DNA of 64,000 bases from Rhodanobacteraceae bacterium (GCA_030167125.1 CP126531.1:2892578-2956577), one strand, 5' to 3'; positions 1 to 9,669 are shown, counted from the first letter of the stretch. Notes: generated from the sequence alone by a model not told the origin. Made by a program: numbers and translations.

Positions 1-1562
1 CGCCGCGCGAACAGGCGCTGGCTGCGTTCCGACAGTTCGAGCTGCTGCGCGCTCAGCGGAATGGCCGTGTACACCGGCAAGCCGAGCTGCTCGATTTCCG
101 ACGGATCCTCGACACCCTTGCGCAGCGTCTTGCGCAGCAGCACGAACCCGGCCGCGAAGAACGCGCCGATGAAGGTGCTGGCGGCGACCGTCAGCAGCTT
201 GCGCGGCTTCACGGGCCGCGTGATGTCCACGGACGGATGATCGACGATGCGCGTGGTGCCGACGGTGCCGGCCTGCGCGATCTCGAGCTGCTGTTCTTCA
301 TTGAGCAAGCCGTTGTAGGTCGTGTTGAGCACCTCGACGTTGCCATTCAGGCGCAACAGTTCGCGTTGCGTGTTGGGCAGCGTGTCCATGCGCTTCTGGA
401 TCGCCGCCTTCTGCGCCGACAACGCGCCGATCTGCTTGACCACCGCCTGGTAGGCCGGATTCGCCGGCGTATACAGCCGTGCCGCCGCGATCTTCTGCGT
501 CTCCAGTTGCTGGATGCTCGCATCGAGGGTGTCGATCTGGGTCAGCATGCTTTGCGTCTGCATCGGCACGTCGACGGAGTGCGCCTTCAGCTGGTATGCG
601 TTGAGCGCCGCCTGCGCGTCCTCGAGCCGCTGCTTCACGACCGGCAGCTGCTGGTTCACGAACTTCAGGCTGTTGGCGGCCTGCGCCGAATTGCGCCCGA
701 CGTTCTGCGCGAGGTAGGCCTTGGTGACCTGGTCGAGCACCGCGACTGCGTTCTGCGGATTGTCGCTGTCGTAGCTCAGCTGGATGACATTGGAACCCTG
801 CGACGCCTGCTTGGCGCTGATGTCCTTCTGCAGCCGGTGGATCGTGGTCATCTCGTAATTGCGGGTGACGTGGAAACGCATGCCGGGATTGGCCTCAAGG
901 CTTCCCACCAGCATCGTCACGCCGGAACCCTTGGCCTCTTGGCCCACGGTCCCGTGCAGCAGCAGCCTGCCACGCATGAACGGGATGATGCTGTCTTCCC
1001 ACAGCGTGTACGCACCGTCCTTGCCGGCGACCAGCGTCATCTTCTTGCCCAGCATGTCGTTCGGGACGTCGAGCTGCCGCACGTCGAGATGCGAGCCGCC
1101 CCAGTTGAAGCCGGAGAGCCCGAGCCACGGCTTGGCGACTTCGCCGGGCGCGGCCGGGGTGTACGAACGGGCGATCAGGCTGCCGATCACGGGGATCTGG
1201 TAGGTGCCGATCACGGTGTTCAGGTCGAGGTTGTCGACCGCGGGCTTGAGCACCGATTCGGCGGTGAGGATGGAGAGCGCATCGGTGGATTCCGGGTTCG
1301 ATGCGCCCACGGCTTCCGCGACGGCGGTCAGGCCCGGCAGGGTCGGCGCCTGTTCGACCTGCACCATCGCATTGGCCTGGTAAACGGGTGTCGCGATCAG
1401 CACGTAAAGGAGCGCAATCACGAAGAACGCCGCCGTGACGCCGATGATCAGGCGCTTGTGGTCGAGCAGGGTGCCGAGCAGGGCCCGTAGATCGAGTTCG
1501 TCGTCGGGGCGCGGGTCGAATCCAATCGTTCGTGGATTCGCAATGGTCATCGCCTTGTTCAT
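1..1562 (-). CDS. Wzc/GumC-like polysaccharide co-polymerase, 3' end outside window
   Basis: Inner-membrane chain-length determinant of the Wzz/GumC family, controlling polymer length and export of an exopolysaccharide. About 520 residues are visible. The first transmembrane segment is near residues 34-56. A long coiled-coil periplasmic region follows, with a GNVR-type motif (LNGNVEVLNTTYNGLLN) shortly before the second membrane segment at about 445-470. After it comes VEDPSEIEQLGLPVYTAIPLS, a linker typical of proteins that continue into a cytoplasmic BY-kinase domain, so the missing 3' part may hold a tyrosine autokinase. Xanthomonas GumC lacks the kinase, so this is inference. The start at 1562 has AGGAG four bases upstream; a second in-frame ATG lies 12 bases further in. 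It is divergent from the GumB-like gene. Confidence 0.9.
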   Translation of the reverse strand, partial: MNKAMTIANPRTIGFDPRPDDELDLRALLGTLLDHKRLIIGVTAAFFVIALLYVLIATPVYQANAMVQVEQAPTLPGLTAVAEAVGASNPESTDALSILTAESVLKPAVDNLDLNTVIGTYQIPVIGSLIARSYTPAAPGEVAKPWLGLSGFNWGGSHLDVRQLDVPNDMLGKKMTLVAGKDGAYTLWEDSIIPFMRGRLLLHGTVGQEAKGSGVTMLVGSLEANPGMRFHVTRNYEMTTIHRLQKDISAKQASQGSNVIQLSYDSDNPQNAVAVLDQVTKAYLAQNVGRNSAQAANSLKFVNQQLPVVKQRLEDAQAALNAYQLKAHSVDVPMQTQSMLTQIDTLDASIQQLETQKIAAARLYTPANPAYQAVVKQIGALSAQKAAIQKRMDTLPNTQRELLRLNGNVEVLNTTYNGLLNEEQQLEIAQAGTVGTTRIVDHPSVDITRPVKPRKLLTVAASTFIGAFFAAGFVLLRKTLRKGVEDPSEIEQLGLPVYTAIPLSAQQLELSERSQRLFAR

Positions 1563-2218
1563 GGAACTCCTGTCCCGTGGAAGAACTGGCCGTACGGAGA
1601 AAATCGCCGAGCCGGTGTTGCCTGGAACGAGCGCCGGTTCGCGCAATTTCGATGCCTTGCCCGCGGGGCGGGGCACCGTCCGGGACACTCACTCTTCCAC
1701 ACATGTGAGTGACGAAATGACTTTGGTATTCGGTTAAATCTTCGGAAACGAATCGTGATATGCCCGTCTTGAACCTACTTGAAACGCGACCGAAAAGACT
1801 GCGCGATATTCACGTCAGAGGCAGTCGAGCCGTCGAGTGTAGACCGCTGCGGACGGCGCAGCGTGCCCCTCGATGGCGCCTGCCTCATGCGCATTCAGTC
1901 GTTTGTCAGCATTGGCGGCGCCGTGCACTGGTGGCGTTCCAGGCTTTCACGCGGATTTCACACGGGCTTGCGTGGAAGCAAAATGCATCGCGACTCAGCT
2001 ATGGAGGCCGGACAGCGCCGATTGATCCCACGCAATCGCGTTCATGTTCCAGCTGGTTCATTCAGGTGAATGGCACATAAAAATGTAATGAATAAGGCAT
2101 AAATAAATGCTTCACTAATCACCGCGCAAAGCCGGTGGACAAGACCTGAACAAGATGTCCATACTCCGATTCGGCAAAACCGGGTACAGGGATCGAACAG
2201 CACAGGAGCACGCGGACC
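1563..2218. promoter_or_regulatory. Divergent intergenic region of the exopolysaccharide export genes
   Basis: 656 bases without a convincing gene separate the GumC-like and GumB-like genes, so both promoters should lie here. A perfect inverted repeat CACTCAC / GTGAGTG with a 12-base spacer sits at about 1686-1711, on the GumC side, and could be an operator or a leader hairpin. An AT-rich patch lies at about 2080-2120. I could not assign -35/-10 boxes with confidence. Confidence 0.5.
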
Positions 2219-3379
2219 ATGATGGACATGTCGGATGCACGTCGATCTTCATCGGCGACGGCTGTGAACGCGCGGCGCCTTGTCCACGTCGTCCAGGTCA
2301 GCGTGGGCGCGATGGCGCTGGCGGCCTTGGCGGGTTGCGCCATCTCGCCCGGCCAGACGATGGGCGTGCGCAGCAACAACAATGACAACGGCTACGTCCA
2401 GCTCGTCCCGATCACGCCGCAACTGGTGACCACGCAACAGGCGTCGGCGTCGGCGCCCGCCATTCCGCCCGCGCTGCTCGATTACCGCCCGCAGGCCTAT
2501 CACATCGGCCCCGGCGACACGCTCTACATCACGGTGTGGGATCATCCCGAGCTGACTTCGCCCGCGGGATCGCAGCAGGAAGGCTCGGCCAACGGCCGCC
2601 TGGTCCGGCCCGACGGAACGCTCTACTACCCATACATCGGATTGCTGAAAGTCGAAGGCATGACCATCGAGCAGGCGCGCCAGGCGATCGCATCGAAACT
2701 GGCGCACTGGATCAGGAACCCGATGGTGGACATCAGCGTCGCCAACTATTCCAGCCAGCATGTGGTGGTGGAAGGCGCGTTGGTAAAGTCCGGCACGCAG
2801 TCGCTGACCACGGTGCCCCTGACGCTGGGCGAGGCGATCGCCAACGCGGGCGTGGACAACCAGAACGCCAACCTGTCCGACGTGGTGCTGACGCGCGGCG
2901 ACCAGACTTACCACCTCGACATGAGCGGTTACGCGGGGAAGGGCGGCCCGGTCGGGAACATCTACCTGCAGGCGGGTGATCGCGTGCTGGTGCCCTACAA
3001 CGATGCGCAAAAGGTTTACGTGATGGGTGAGGTCACCCGTCCGCAGGCGCTGCGCTTCAAGACCGGCGACATCACGTTGACGCAGGCGCTCGGCGATGCC
3101 GGCGGACTGAACGAGGTGACTTCCAAGGGCATGATCTATGTCGTGCGCGGCGCGTTCGACAAGGACGGTCATCAGGCGCAGCGCCCGACGGTTTACCAGC
3201 TCGACCTGAAATCACCGGCCGCGTTCGCGCTGGCCGACGGGTTCGACGTGAAACCCGGTGACGTGGTGTTCGCGTCGGCCGCCGGCGTCACGCGCTGGAA
3301 CCGTTTCCTGAGCCAGTTGCTGCCGCTCACCAGCGCCTTGAGTGCGACGGCGGCGAGCAACTACTACATCAGCAAGTAG
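2219..3379 (+). CDS. GumB/Wza-like polysaccharide export outer-membrane lipoprotein
   Basis: Outer-membrane auxiliary (OPX/Wza) protein, 386 aa, expected to form the exit channel for exopolysaccharide together with the divergent GumC-like protein. The N-terminus is basic, then hydrophobic, and ends in a lipobox LAGC at about residue 39-42. The polysaccharide export domain begins at YHIGPGDTLYITVWDHPE. SLBB-like segments follow, recognisable by VEGAL, GEAI and VYVMGEVTRP. The start at 2219 has AGGAG ten bases upstream; a second ATG follows immediately. The length fits the GumB/EpsA-like group. The gene is followed by a strong hairpin. Confidence 0.92.
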   Translation: MMDMSDARRSSSATAVNARRLVHVVQVSVGAMALAALAGCAISPGQTMGVRSNNNDNGYVQLVPITPQLVTTQQASASAPAIPPALLDYRPQAYHIGPGDTLYITVWDHPELTSPAGSQQEGSANGRLVRPDGTLYYPYIGLLKVEGMTIEQARQAIASKLAHWIRNPMVDISVANYSSQHVVVEGALVKSGTQSLTTVPLTLGEAIANAGVDNQNANLSDVVLTRGDQTYHLDMSGYAGKGGPVGNIYLQAGDRVLVPYNDAQKVYVMGEVTRPQALRFKTGDITLTQALGDAGGLNEVTSKGMIYVVRGAFDKDGHQAQRPTVYQLDLKSPAAFALADGFDVKPGDVVFASAAGVTRWNRFLSQLLPLTSALSATAASNYYISK

Positions 3380-3396
3380 CGGAATCGGTCGGTGTG

Positions 3397-3426
3397 CAGA
3401 CGGGGCGCCGCGCGGCGCCCCGTCTG
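3397..3426. terminator. Bidirectional hairpin between convergent genes
   Basis: A perfect 13-bp inverted repeat (CAGACGGGGCGCC and its complement) with loop GCGC fills the 51-base gap between two convergent stop codons. No T-run follows on the plus strand, so it may act as a strong pause or bidirectional terminator rather than a textbook intrinsic one. Confidence 0.7.
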
Positions 3427-3430
3427 CGTA

Positions 3431-5896
3431 TCAGTGTCGGTCCTTCACGTACTGCGTGAACAGCTCGTGGATGCGGCGGTACTCGTCATACCAGTCGTCG
3501 GCGTGTTCGAATGCGTGGCGTTCCATCGGGTACAGCGACATCCAGAAGTTGTCCTTGTGCAGTTCGATGAAGCGCTGGTACAGGCGGATCGAATCGCCCG
3601 GCATCACGTTGTTGTCGATCAGCCCGTGCATGATCAGCAGCGGGTCCTGCAAATTCTTCGCGTATTCGATTGGCGAGGAAACCTTGTACGCCTCGGGATC
3701 GAGCTGCGGCGTGTTGAGGATGTCGGACGTGTAGCCGTCGTTGTAGCTGGTCCAGTCGGACGGCGGACGCAGCGCCGCACCCGCGGCGAATTCACCCGGC
3801 GCGCGCAGCAGCGCCATCTCGGTCATGAAGCCGCCGTAGGAACCGCCGTACACGCCGACGCGCTGCGGATCGACGTGGTGGTGCTTCACCAGCCAGGCCT
3901 TGCCGTCCAGCAGGTCTTCCAGTTCCGGATGGCCCATGTGCCGGTAGATCGCATCACGCCAGTCGCGGCCGTAGCCCGCCGAGCCGCGGTAATCCATGTC
4001 CAGCACCACGTAGCCTTCCTGCGCCAGCAGGTTGTTGAACATCTGCTCGCGGAAGTAGTACGACCAGTTCTTGTCGACGTCCTGCAGATAACCCGCGCCG
4101 TGCACGAAGAACACCGCCGGATGCGGGTGCGAGGTGTCGTAATCGGCGGACTGGTAGAACTTCGCCCACACGCCGAAATGACCGTGGCTCGAAGGCACCT
4201 TCACGAACTGCGGCTGCACCCAGGTGGACGACAGCGCCTTGTATTCCGGCGTGCGCGTGTCGGTGAGTTCATGCACGCCGCTGCCGTCGACGTTCACCAC
4301 CGCCAGCTGCGGCGGAACGTATGCACTCGAATGCAGCACCGCGAGCTTCGAGCCATCCGGCGACAACTGGAAATCGTCCATGCCTTCGAAGTGCGTCACC
4401 TGTTCCAGCGCGCCGCCCGCGGCCGGCACGCGGTACACGTCGTAGTCGTACGGCGCCTCTCTGTTGGAACGCACATAGAACCACTTGCCGTCCGGCGACA
4501 GCACCGGCGTCGAAACTTCGGAGCCCGTCGCGGTCAACGCGCGCGCCTTGCCGTCCAGCGGCTTCACGAACAACTGCGCGTAACCCGAGGCTTCCGATTC
4601 GAACCACAGCGTGCGGTTGTCGGGCAGCCAGCCGAGTTCGTTGAAGCTCCAGTTGATCCAAGCCGGATCGGTGAGGCGATCCTGGGTCACCAGCTTGTGA
4701 TTCGCAAAATCGACCGAGGTGATCCAGCGATCCTTGTGGTCGTTGGCGACCAGTTCCACCGCCAGCTGGCTGCCGTCGGCGCTCCACACGATCGCGGGGA
4801 ACCCGGATTCACCGGACGCGACGAAATTGACCGACACCGCACGCGTCTTCGGCGCGGCCAGCGCGGCCGCTTCGTCGTCGTGTCCTTCCTGCTTCAATTG
4901 CGCGATGCGCTTCGCGCGCAGTTCGCGCAGCGGATCGTCGTGGATGCCGGGCAGGCCGTCCACCGCCAACGGATATTCCTTGTGCGCCTTGAGGTCCAGC
5001 AGCAGCAGCGACTGCGGCGCCGGATCGTTGTGTCCGACGTAGGTGCGCGCGTCCTCGGTTTCGGGATAGCCGGAATCGTTGACGTAATGCACCACCACCG
5101 GCCGCTTGCCGGGCTGGTTCGATTTCGGCACCGTCACCGCCAGCAGCCAGCGCGCATTCGGCGACAGCGAAGTCATCACCACGCGTACCTTGTCGCCAAG
5201 GTAGAACGGCGCTGCCGCGCGCGCGGGGTTTTCCGCATCCAGCTTGTCGTCGTGTTCGCGCACCGCGTCCTTGTCGGCCTTTTCGGCGCGCAGCGTCGAG
5301 AACAGGCTCAACTGCAGGCGCTCCATCTGGTCCGGCTTGGCGTCGGCGGGGTTGTCTTCCATCTTCAGCGTCGCGGCCGGCGCCACCACGCCCGTCGATG
5401 CATTCCACACGAACCATTGGTTGCCCTGGCTCCAGCTGACGATCTGGCCGTCATCGGAAATCTGCAGTCCGAACTTGTCGGCGTCGTCGCGCGTGAGCTG
5501 GCGCGTCGCGCCGGTCGCGACATCGCGCACGAACACGTCGCCGTGGCGGATGTATGCGGCGCGGTCGCGCGCATGGTCGAACATCGCGGAACCGTCGGCG
5601 CTCGCGAGTTCGGCGCCGGAAAGTTTCACCGGCGTGCCGCCGTCCGCCGGCACCCGGTAGAGATCACGGATCGACGAACCCTTGCGTTTCAGCTTGAAGT
5701 ACACGCTGCGACCATCGACGCTCCAGTATTCGTCCTCGACCGGCGGCCCGATCCAGTCGGGATCGGCCATGATCTGTTCCAGCGTGAGTTTCTGCGCGGC
5801 GTTCGCGGGGGCGGCGGACGCCGTGTGCTGCGGCGCGGCGCAAGTGCCCGCACTGACCAGAAGGCAAACCAGGCCGGCAACGGCGATGCGATTCAT
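3431..5896 (-). CDS. Secreted S9 family dipeptidyl-peptidase-type serine peptidase
   Basis: 821 aa. A signal peptide at residues 1-20 is followed by a beta-propeller rich in WSADGS/SPDGK-type repeats, consistent with a DPP-IV N-domain, and then a C-terminal alpha/beta-hydrolase domain. The catalytic triad is visible: Ser686 in GGSYGG, Asp in HGLIDNN and His in MERHAFEH. Expected role is periplasmic cleavage of dipeptides or oligopeptides for nutrition. The start at 5896 is chosen because it begins the signal peptide and has a G-rich ribosome site. It is divergent from a second S9 peptidase at 6150. Substrate specificity (Pro, Ala or other P1) cannot be read from sequence alone. Confidence 0.92.
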   Translation of the reverse strand: MNRIAVAGLVCLLVSAGTCAAPQHTASAAPANAAQKLTLEQIMADPDWIGPPVEDEYWSVDGRSVYFKLKRKGSSIRDLYRVPADGGTPVKLSGAELASADGSAMFDHARDRAAYIRHGDVFVRDVATGATRQLTRDDADKFGLQISDDGQIVSWSQGNQWFVWNASTGVVAPAATLKMEDNPADAKPDQMERLQLSLFSTLRAEKADKDAVREHDDKLDAENPARAAAPFYLGDKVRVVMTSLSPNARWLLAVTVPKSNQPGKRPVVVHYVNDSGYPETEDARTYVGHNDPAPQSLLLLDLKAHKEYPLAVDGLPGIHDDPLRELRAKRIAQLKQEGHDDEAAALAAPKTRAVSVNFVASGESGFPAIVWSADGSQLAVELVANDHKDRWITSVDFANHKLVTQDRLTDPAWINWSFNELGWLPDNRTLWFESEASGYAQLFVKPLDGKARALTATGSEVSTPVLSPDGKWFYVRSNREAPYDYDVYRVPAAGGALEQVTHFEGMDDFQLSPDGSKLAVLHSSAYVPPQLAVVNVDGSGVHELTDTRTPEYKALSSTWVQPQFVKVPSSHGHFGVWAKFYQSADYDTSHPHPAVFFVHGAGYLQDVDKNWSYYFREQMFNNLLAQEGYVVLDMDYRGSAGYGRDWRDAIYRHMGHPELEDLLDGKAWLVKHHHVDPQRVGVYGGSYGGFMTEMALLRAPGEFAAGAALRPPSDWTSYNDGYTSDILNTPQLDPEAYKVSSPIEYAKNLQDPLLIMHGLIDNNVMPGDSIRLYQRFIELHKDNFWMSLYPMERHAFEHADDWYDEYRRIHELFTQYVKDRH

Positions 5897-5974
5897 GCGG
5901 TGACCCCCAGGACAAAGGAACGCAGCGTAGCCACACGCGATTCGCAGGCGCAAGCGCCGAAAGTCCTTATCTCC

Positions 5975-6009
5975 CTCTCCCCCAAGCAGTTTCATCGCTT
6001 GGCGGAGAG
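5975..6009. repeat. Palindromic CTCTCC.../...GGAGAG repeat
   Basis: A 13-bp inverted repeat with one mismatch (CTCTCCCCCAAGC / GCTTGGCGGAGAG) and a 9-base loop lies between the two divergent S9 peptidase genes. It is followed by GGTTGGGGTGAAGGGG. Similar 'ccctctccc...gggagagggttggggtgaggg' palindromes are common between genes of xanthomonads. It sits where both promoters must lie, so it is more than a terminator. Confidence 0.6.
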
Positions 6010-6149
6010 GGTTGGGGTGAAGGGGTAGGCTCTATCCGGGCGAAATTTTTTCGAAGCGGTCGAAGTCAAATCGCGCGGAGAAGCTTTATCGCGTGCGCGA
6101 GGCCACATCCGGCGCTAACCTGCCGGCATTCTTCCGCCGGGAGTCCGCC

Positions 6150-8333
6150 ATGCGCCGCCTCGCCTTGTTCGCTGCCCTCGGTTTCCTGCCCGGCCTTGCA
6201 TGCGCGCAAGCCACGCCCGGCAGCGGCGCCGGCCTCGACCAATCGCTGATCGACACCCGTCACGAGATTCCCGCAGTGCCACCACCGACCGCGCAGCACG
6301 ACGTCACCGCAACCTTCTTCGGCACCACGGTGCACGACCCGTATCGCTGGCTCGAAGACGCCGATGCGCCCGCGGTGAAGCAATGGATCGCGGCGCAGAA
6401 CGCCTACACTGAAAAGGTGATGGATGGTTTTCCCGGCGCCAAGGCCATCGCCAAGCGCGTCGGCGAACTGGCGCTCACGTCCACGCAGCAATTCGATCCG
6501 CAGATCGTCAGCAGCACCTTGTTCTACATGCGCCAGACCCCGCCGCAGCCGCAGGCCGTGCTGGTGGCGCAAGCGTGGCCGAATGGCAAGCCGCGCGTGC
6601 TGGTCGATCCGAACGCCGCGCAGGGCAGCACCGCGATCACCGGCTACTGGCCGTCGCCTGACGGCAAGTACGCGGCCTACGGCACCGCCGAAGGCGGCAA
6701 CGAGGAAACCACGATCCGTTTCATCGATGTCACCACTGGCAAGGCGCTGCCCGACGCGTTGCCGCACGCAGGCGGCGGCACCACGCCGCAGGCGCTGGTG
6801 TGGGACGCCGACGGCAGGGGCGTCACGTATGTGCGTTTGCCTTCTGGCGGACCGGCCGCCCAGTCGCAGTTCAAAGCCGCGCTGTACCACCACGCGCTCG
6901 GCAGCGACGCGAATGGCGACGCGCTGGAATTCGGCAAGGGCTGGTCGAAGGTCGCGGAATACACGCTGCTCGGTTCCGCGAACGGCCAACACGCCGCCGC
7001 GCTGGTGCACGCGGGGGACGGCGATCCCGATGTCGTGTACCTGCGCTCCGGCAACGGGCCGTGGAAGCAGGCGCTCGGTACCGACGCGAACGTGCGCGCG
7101 GCGTGGGAAGTGAACCAGGGCGCGGCCTGGGACGGCGATCGTTTGCTGGTGATTGCGTACCAGGGTGCGCCGCGCGGCAAATTGCTGGCGCTGGATGCGA
7201 ATGGCCATTCGACGTTGCTGGTGCCGCAAGGCGACTGGGCGATGCACTCGGTCGCGCCCATCAAGGGCGGATTTCTCATCACTGAAGTGCGCGGGCCGGA
7301 TTGGCGCGTGCAGCAGTATTCCAACGCGGGCAAGTTCGTGCGCAACGTGGCGTTGCCGAAATCCGGCATCGGTGTCGGCACGATCGCCAGCAGCGCGTCA
7401 TCGCCGCACGCGCTGATCACGTATTCCGGCTGGACGATTCCTTCGCGCTGGGCCGAGTACGACGGCGCAAAGGGCACGTTGAAGACCGTGTTCGAAGTGA
7501 AACCCGCCGCGGACTACTCTCAAGTTGTGACCTATCGTCTCGATGCAACTTCGAAGGACGGCACCAAGGTTCCCGTCACCGTGATCGCGATGAAAGGCGT
7601 GACGCCCAACGGCGCGCGCCCGGCGATCCTGTACGGCTACGGCGGCTTCGGCATTGTCACCGCGCCGCGCTTCCTCGGTTCCAACCTCGCGTGGCTGGAA
7701 CGCGGCGGCGTGTATGCGGTCGCCAACATCCGCGGCGGCGGCGAGTTCGGCGAAGGCTGGCACGCCGACTGCATGCTTTCGAGAAAACAGAACGTGTTCG
7801 ACGACTTCCACGCCGCGGCGCAGGCGCTGGTTGCGCAGCATTGGACCGACAGTGCACATCTCGGCATCCTCGGCGGCTCCAACGGCGGACTGCTGATGGG
7901 CGCCGCGCTGACGCAGCATCCGTCGCAATACCGTGCGGTGGTGTCGCTGGTCGGCATCTACGACATGCTGCGCGCGGAGCTGTGGCCGAACGGCCAGTAC
8001 AACATTTCGGAATACGGCACGGTGACGAAGCAGCCCGACTTCGAATGGCTGCGCGCGTATTCGCCGCTGCAGAACGTGAAGCCGGATACCGCGTATCCCG
8101 CGGTGCTGCTGATCACCGGCGTCAACGATCCGCGCGTCGCACCGTGGCAATCGCGCAAGTTCGCGGCCGCGCTGCAGGCCGCGACCACGTCGAATCAGCC
8201 GGTGCTGCTGCTGACGCGCATGAACGAAGGCCACGGCGTCACCGCGTCCTTCAGCCAGCGCGTCGGCAATTTCGCCGCGCTGATGGCGTTCTTCGCGCAG
8301 GAACTGGGCCTGCCGGCGGAGCCTTCGAAGTGA
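6150..8333 (+). CDS. Secreted prolyl oligopeptidase family (S9A) peptidase
   Basis: 727 aa. The signal peptide ends around Ala-Cys-Ala-Gln (residues 16-19). The prolyl oligopeptidase N-terminal signature HDPYRWLED follows, then a seven-blade propeller region and the C-terminal catalytic domain. The triad is visible: Ser in GGSNGG, Asp in GVNDPRV and His in NEGHGV. Family enzymes cleave short peptides after proline. The start at 6150 has GGGAG upstream and begins the signal sequence, in preference to an earlier in-frame ATG at 6093. Its stop overlaps the GTG start of the esterase, so the two are probably translated together. Confidence 0.93.
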   Translation: MRRLALFAALGFLPGLACAQATPGSGAGLDQSLIDTRHEIPAVPPPTAQHDVTATFFGTTVHDPYRWLEDADAPAVKQWIAAQNAYTEKVMDGFPGAKAIAKRVGELALTSTQQFDPQIVSSTLFYMRQTPPQPQAVLVAQAWPNGKPRVLVDPNAAQGSTAITGYWPSPDGKYAAYGTAEGGNEETTIRFIDVTTGKALPDALPHAGGGTTPQALVWDADGRGVTYVRLPSGGPAAQSQFKAALYHHALGSDANGDALEFGKGWSKVAEYTLLGSANGQHAAALVHAGDGDPDVVYLRSGNGPWKQALGTDANVRAAWEVNQGAAWDGDRLLVIAYQGAPRGKLLALDANGHSTLLVPQGDWAMHSVAPIKGGFLITEVRGPDWRVQQYSNAGKFVRNVALPKSGIGVGTIASSASSPHALITYSGWTIPSRWAEYDGAKGTLKTVFEVKPAADYSQVVTYRLDATSKDGTKVPVTVIAMKGVTPNGARPAILYGYGGFGIVTAPRFLGSNLAWLERGGVYAVANIRGGGEFGEGWHADCMLSRKQNVFDDFHAAAQALVAQHWTDSAHLGILGGSNGGLLMGAALTQHPSQYRAVVSLVGIYDMLRAELWPNGQYNISEYGTVTKQPDFEWLRAYSPLQNVKPDTAYPAVLLITGVNDPRVAPWQSRKFAAALQAATTSNQPVLLLTRMNEGHGVTASFSQRVGNFAALMAFFAQELGLPAEPSK

Positions 8334-8995
8334 CGCTGGAATGCGTGGAAATCGAGACCGCCGCCAATCCGCGTCATGCGGTGATCTGGCTGCACGGCCT
8401 CGGCGCCGACGGCCACGACTTCGAACCGATCGTCCCGCAACTGGTGCGGCCGGAATGGCCGGCGCTGCGCTTCGTGTTCCCGCACGCGCCGGTCACGCCG
8501 ATCACGCTCAACGGCGGCCTGCCGATGCGCGCGTGGTACGACATCGCCGGGTTCGATCTCGCGCAGCGGCAGGACGAAGCCGGCATCCGCGCGTCGATCG
8601 CATCGGTGCAATCATTGATTGCGCGCGAAGTCGAACGCGGCGTGCCGATCGCGAACATCGTACTGACCGGCTTCTCGCAAGGCGGCGCGGTCGCGCTGGC
8701 CGCGGGCTTGCGGCATGCGAACAAACTCGCCGCGATCGTCGCCCTGTCCACCTACTTGCCGATCGCCGAAACGACCGCGGGCGAACGCCACGCCGCGAAT
8801 GCCGCCACACCGATCTTCATGGGTCACGGCGCCTTCGATCCGGTGGTGCCGCGCTACCTCGGCGAACGCTCACGCGACCAGTTGCGCGACTGGGGCTATA
8901 GCGTCGACTGGCACAGCTATCCGATGGCGCATCAGGTTTGTCCGCAGGAAATCGGCGACCTCGCGGATTTCCTCACGCAGCGTTTCAGTCGGTGA
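8330..8995 (+). CDS. Carboxylesterase/phospholipase family alpha/beta hydrolase
   Basis: 221 aa, the usual length for the acyl-protein-thioesterase-like carboxylesterase family (Abhydrolase_2). Motifs are HGLGADG (oxyanion region), GFSQGG (Ser nucleophile), GAFDPVVP (Asp) and PMAHQV (His). It is cytoplasmic, with no signal peptide. The start is GTG at 8330, overlapping the upstream peptidase stop as GTGA, so translational coupling is likely. Expected activity is hydrolysis of short-chain carboxylic esters; the natural substrate is unknown. Confidence 0.9.
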   Translation: MTLECVEIETAANPRHAVIWLHGLGADGHDFEPIVPQLVRPEWPALRFVFPHAPVTPITLNGGLPMRAWYDIAGFDLAQRQDEAGIRASIASVQSLIAREVERGVPIANIVLTGFSQGGAVALAAGLRHANKLAAIVALSTYLPIAETTAGERHAANAATPIFMGHGAFDPVVPRYLGERSRDQLRDWGYSVDWHSYPMAHQVCPQEIGDLADFLTQRFSR

Positions 8996-9066
8996 AACCC
9001 GTCAACGCGACACTGCCAGATGCTCTGCACCGGGCCAAAGGCAATCGTTGAAAGGCCCTCCGCTGA

Positions 9067-9399
9067 TTACTCCAGGATCGTCGAGAGTCTCGCCAGCACT
9101 TCATCGACGATTGCCGGCGGAACGTTTTCCAGCTTCCGCGCCTTGCGCGAGCCGAGGTCGAGGGACCGCGGCTGATCACAGCGGACGATGCCGGTCGTTC
9201 GTGTACCGGCGCCCGCAAGGGATACCGCAAATCCGGCAGTGCGCGCGAAGTTTCCGCCGCTGGTTATGGGCAACACGACAGGCGTTTTCGTCAGCCTGTT
9301 GAATGCTCCTGGCGAGATCACGAGCACCGGCCGCGTTCCCCGTTGCTCGTGCCCCGAAGTCGGGTCGAGCGAGACGAGATAGATATCGCCGCGGTCCAT
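9067..9399 (-). CDS. MazF/PemK-like endoribonuclease toxin
   Basis: 110 aa, the typical length of MazF-family toxins. The family opening is clear: RGDIYLVSLDPTSGHEQ, then GTRPVLVISP, then the VVLPIT strand. Known members cut mRNA at short motifs when freed from the antitoxin. Its ATG overlaps the antitoxin stop as TGATG, so antitoxin and toxin are translationally coupled and the antitoxin is made first. It sits downstream of the antitoxin on the minus strand. Confidence 0.9.
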   Translation of the reverse strand: MDRGDIYLVSLDPTSGHEQRGTRPVLVISPGAFNRLTKTPVVLPITSGGNFARTAGFAVSLAGAGTRTTGIVRCDQPRSLDLGSRKARKLENVPPAIVDEVLARLSTILE

Positions 9400-9656
9400 C
9401 ACAACAATTCGCGGCCGACCGGTTTCGCGTCGAGCCACGCACGCTCCTCCGCAGCCCGCCTGGCCCTGGGATGGCACTTAGCAAGCAGTTCGTCGAGCGT
9501 GTAGTGCGGCCGCGTCTGCGGTGCAACCACGAGGCGTCCGGCATCGACCGCCACGGCGACCTTGGTGCCAGCCTTCAGATTCAGGACGTCGAGCAGCGCC
9601 GGCGGAACCGCCAGCATGGTCGAACCGCCGACCTTGCGCAGATTGGTAGTGTACAT
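9399..9656 (-). CDS. AbrB/MazE-type antitoxin
   Basis: 85 aa. The N-terminus is a SpoVT/AbrB swapped-hairpin DNA-binding domain (LRKVGGSTMLAVPPALLD, then LKAGTKVAVAVDAGRLVV). The C-terminus is polar and helical (TLDELLAKC, RAAEERAWLD) and is the expected toxin-wrapping segment. The start at 9656 is supported by CGGAGG upstream. As in related systems it should repress its own promoter, probably through the palindrome just upstream. Confidence 0.9.
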   Translation of the reverse strand: MYTTNLRKVGGSTMLAVPPALLDVLNLKAGTKVAVAVDAGRLVVAPQTRPHYTLDELLAKCHPRARRAAEERAWLDAKPVGRELL

Positions 9657-9669
9657 GACCGCCTCCGTG

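Noticed and set aside
2071..2090. TGGCAC hexamer upstream of the GumB-like gene as a sigma-54 promoter
   Set aside because: The -24 half fits but the -12 GC element does not follow at the right distance (ATAAAAATG instead of N4-TTGC).
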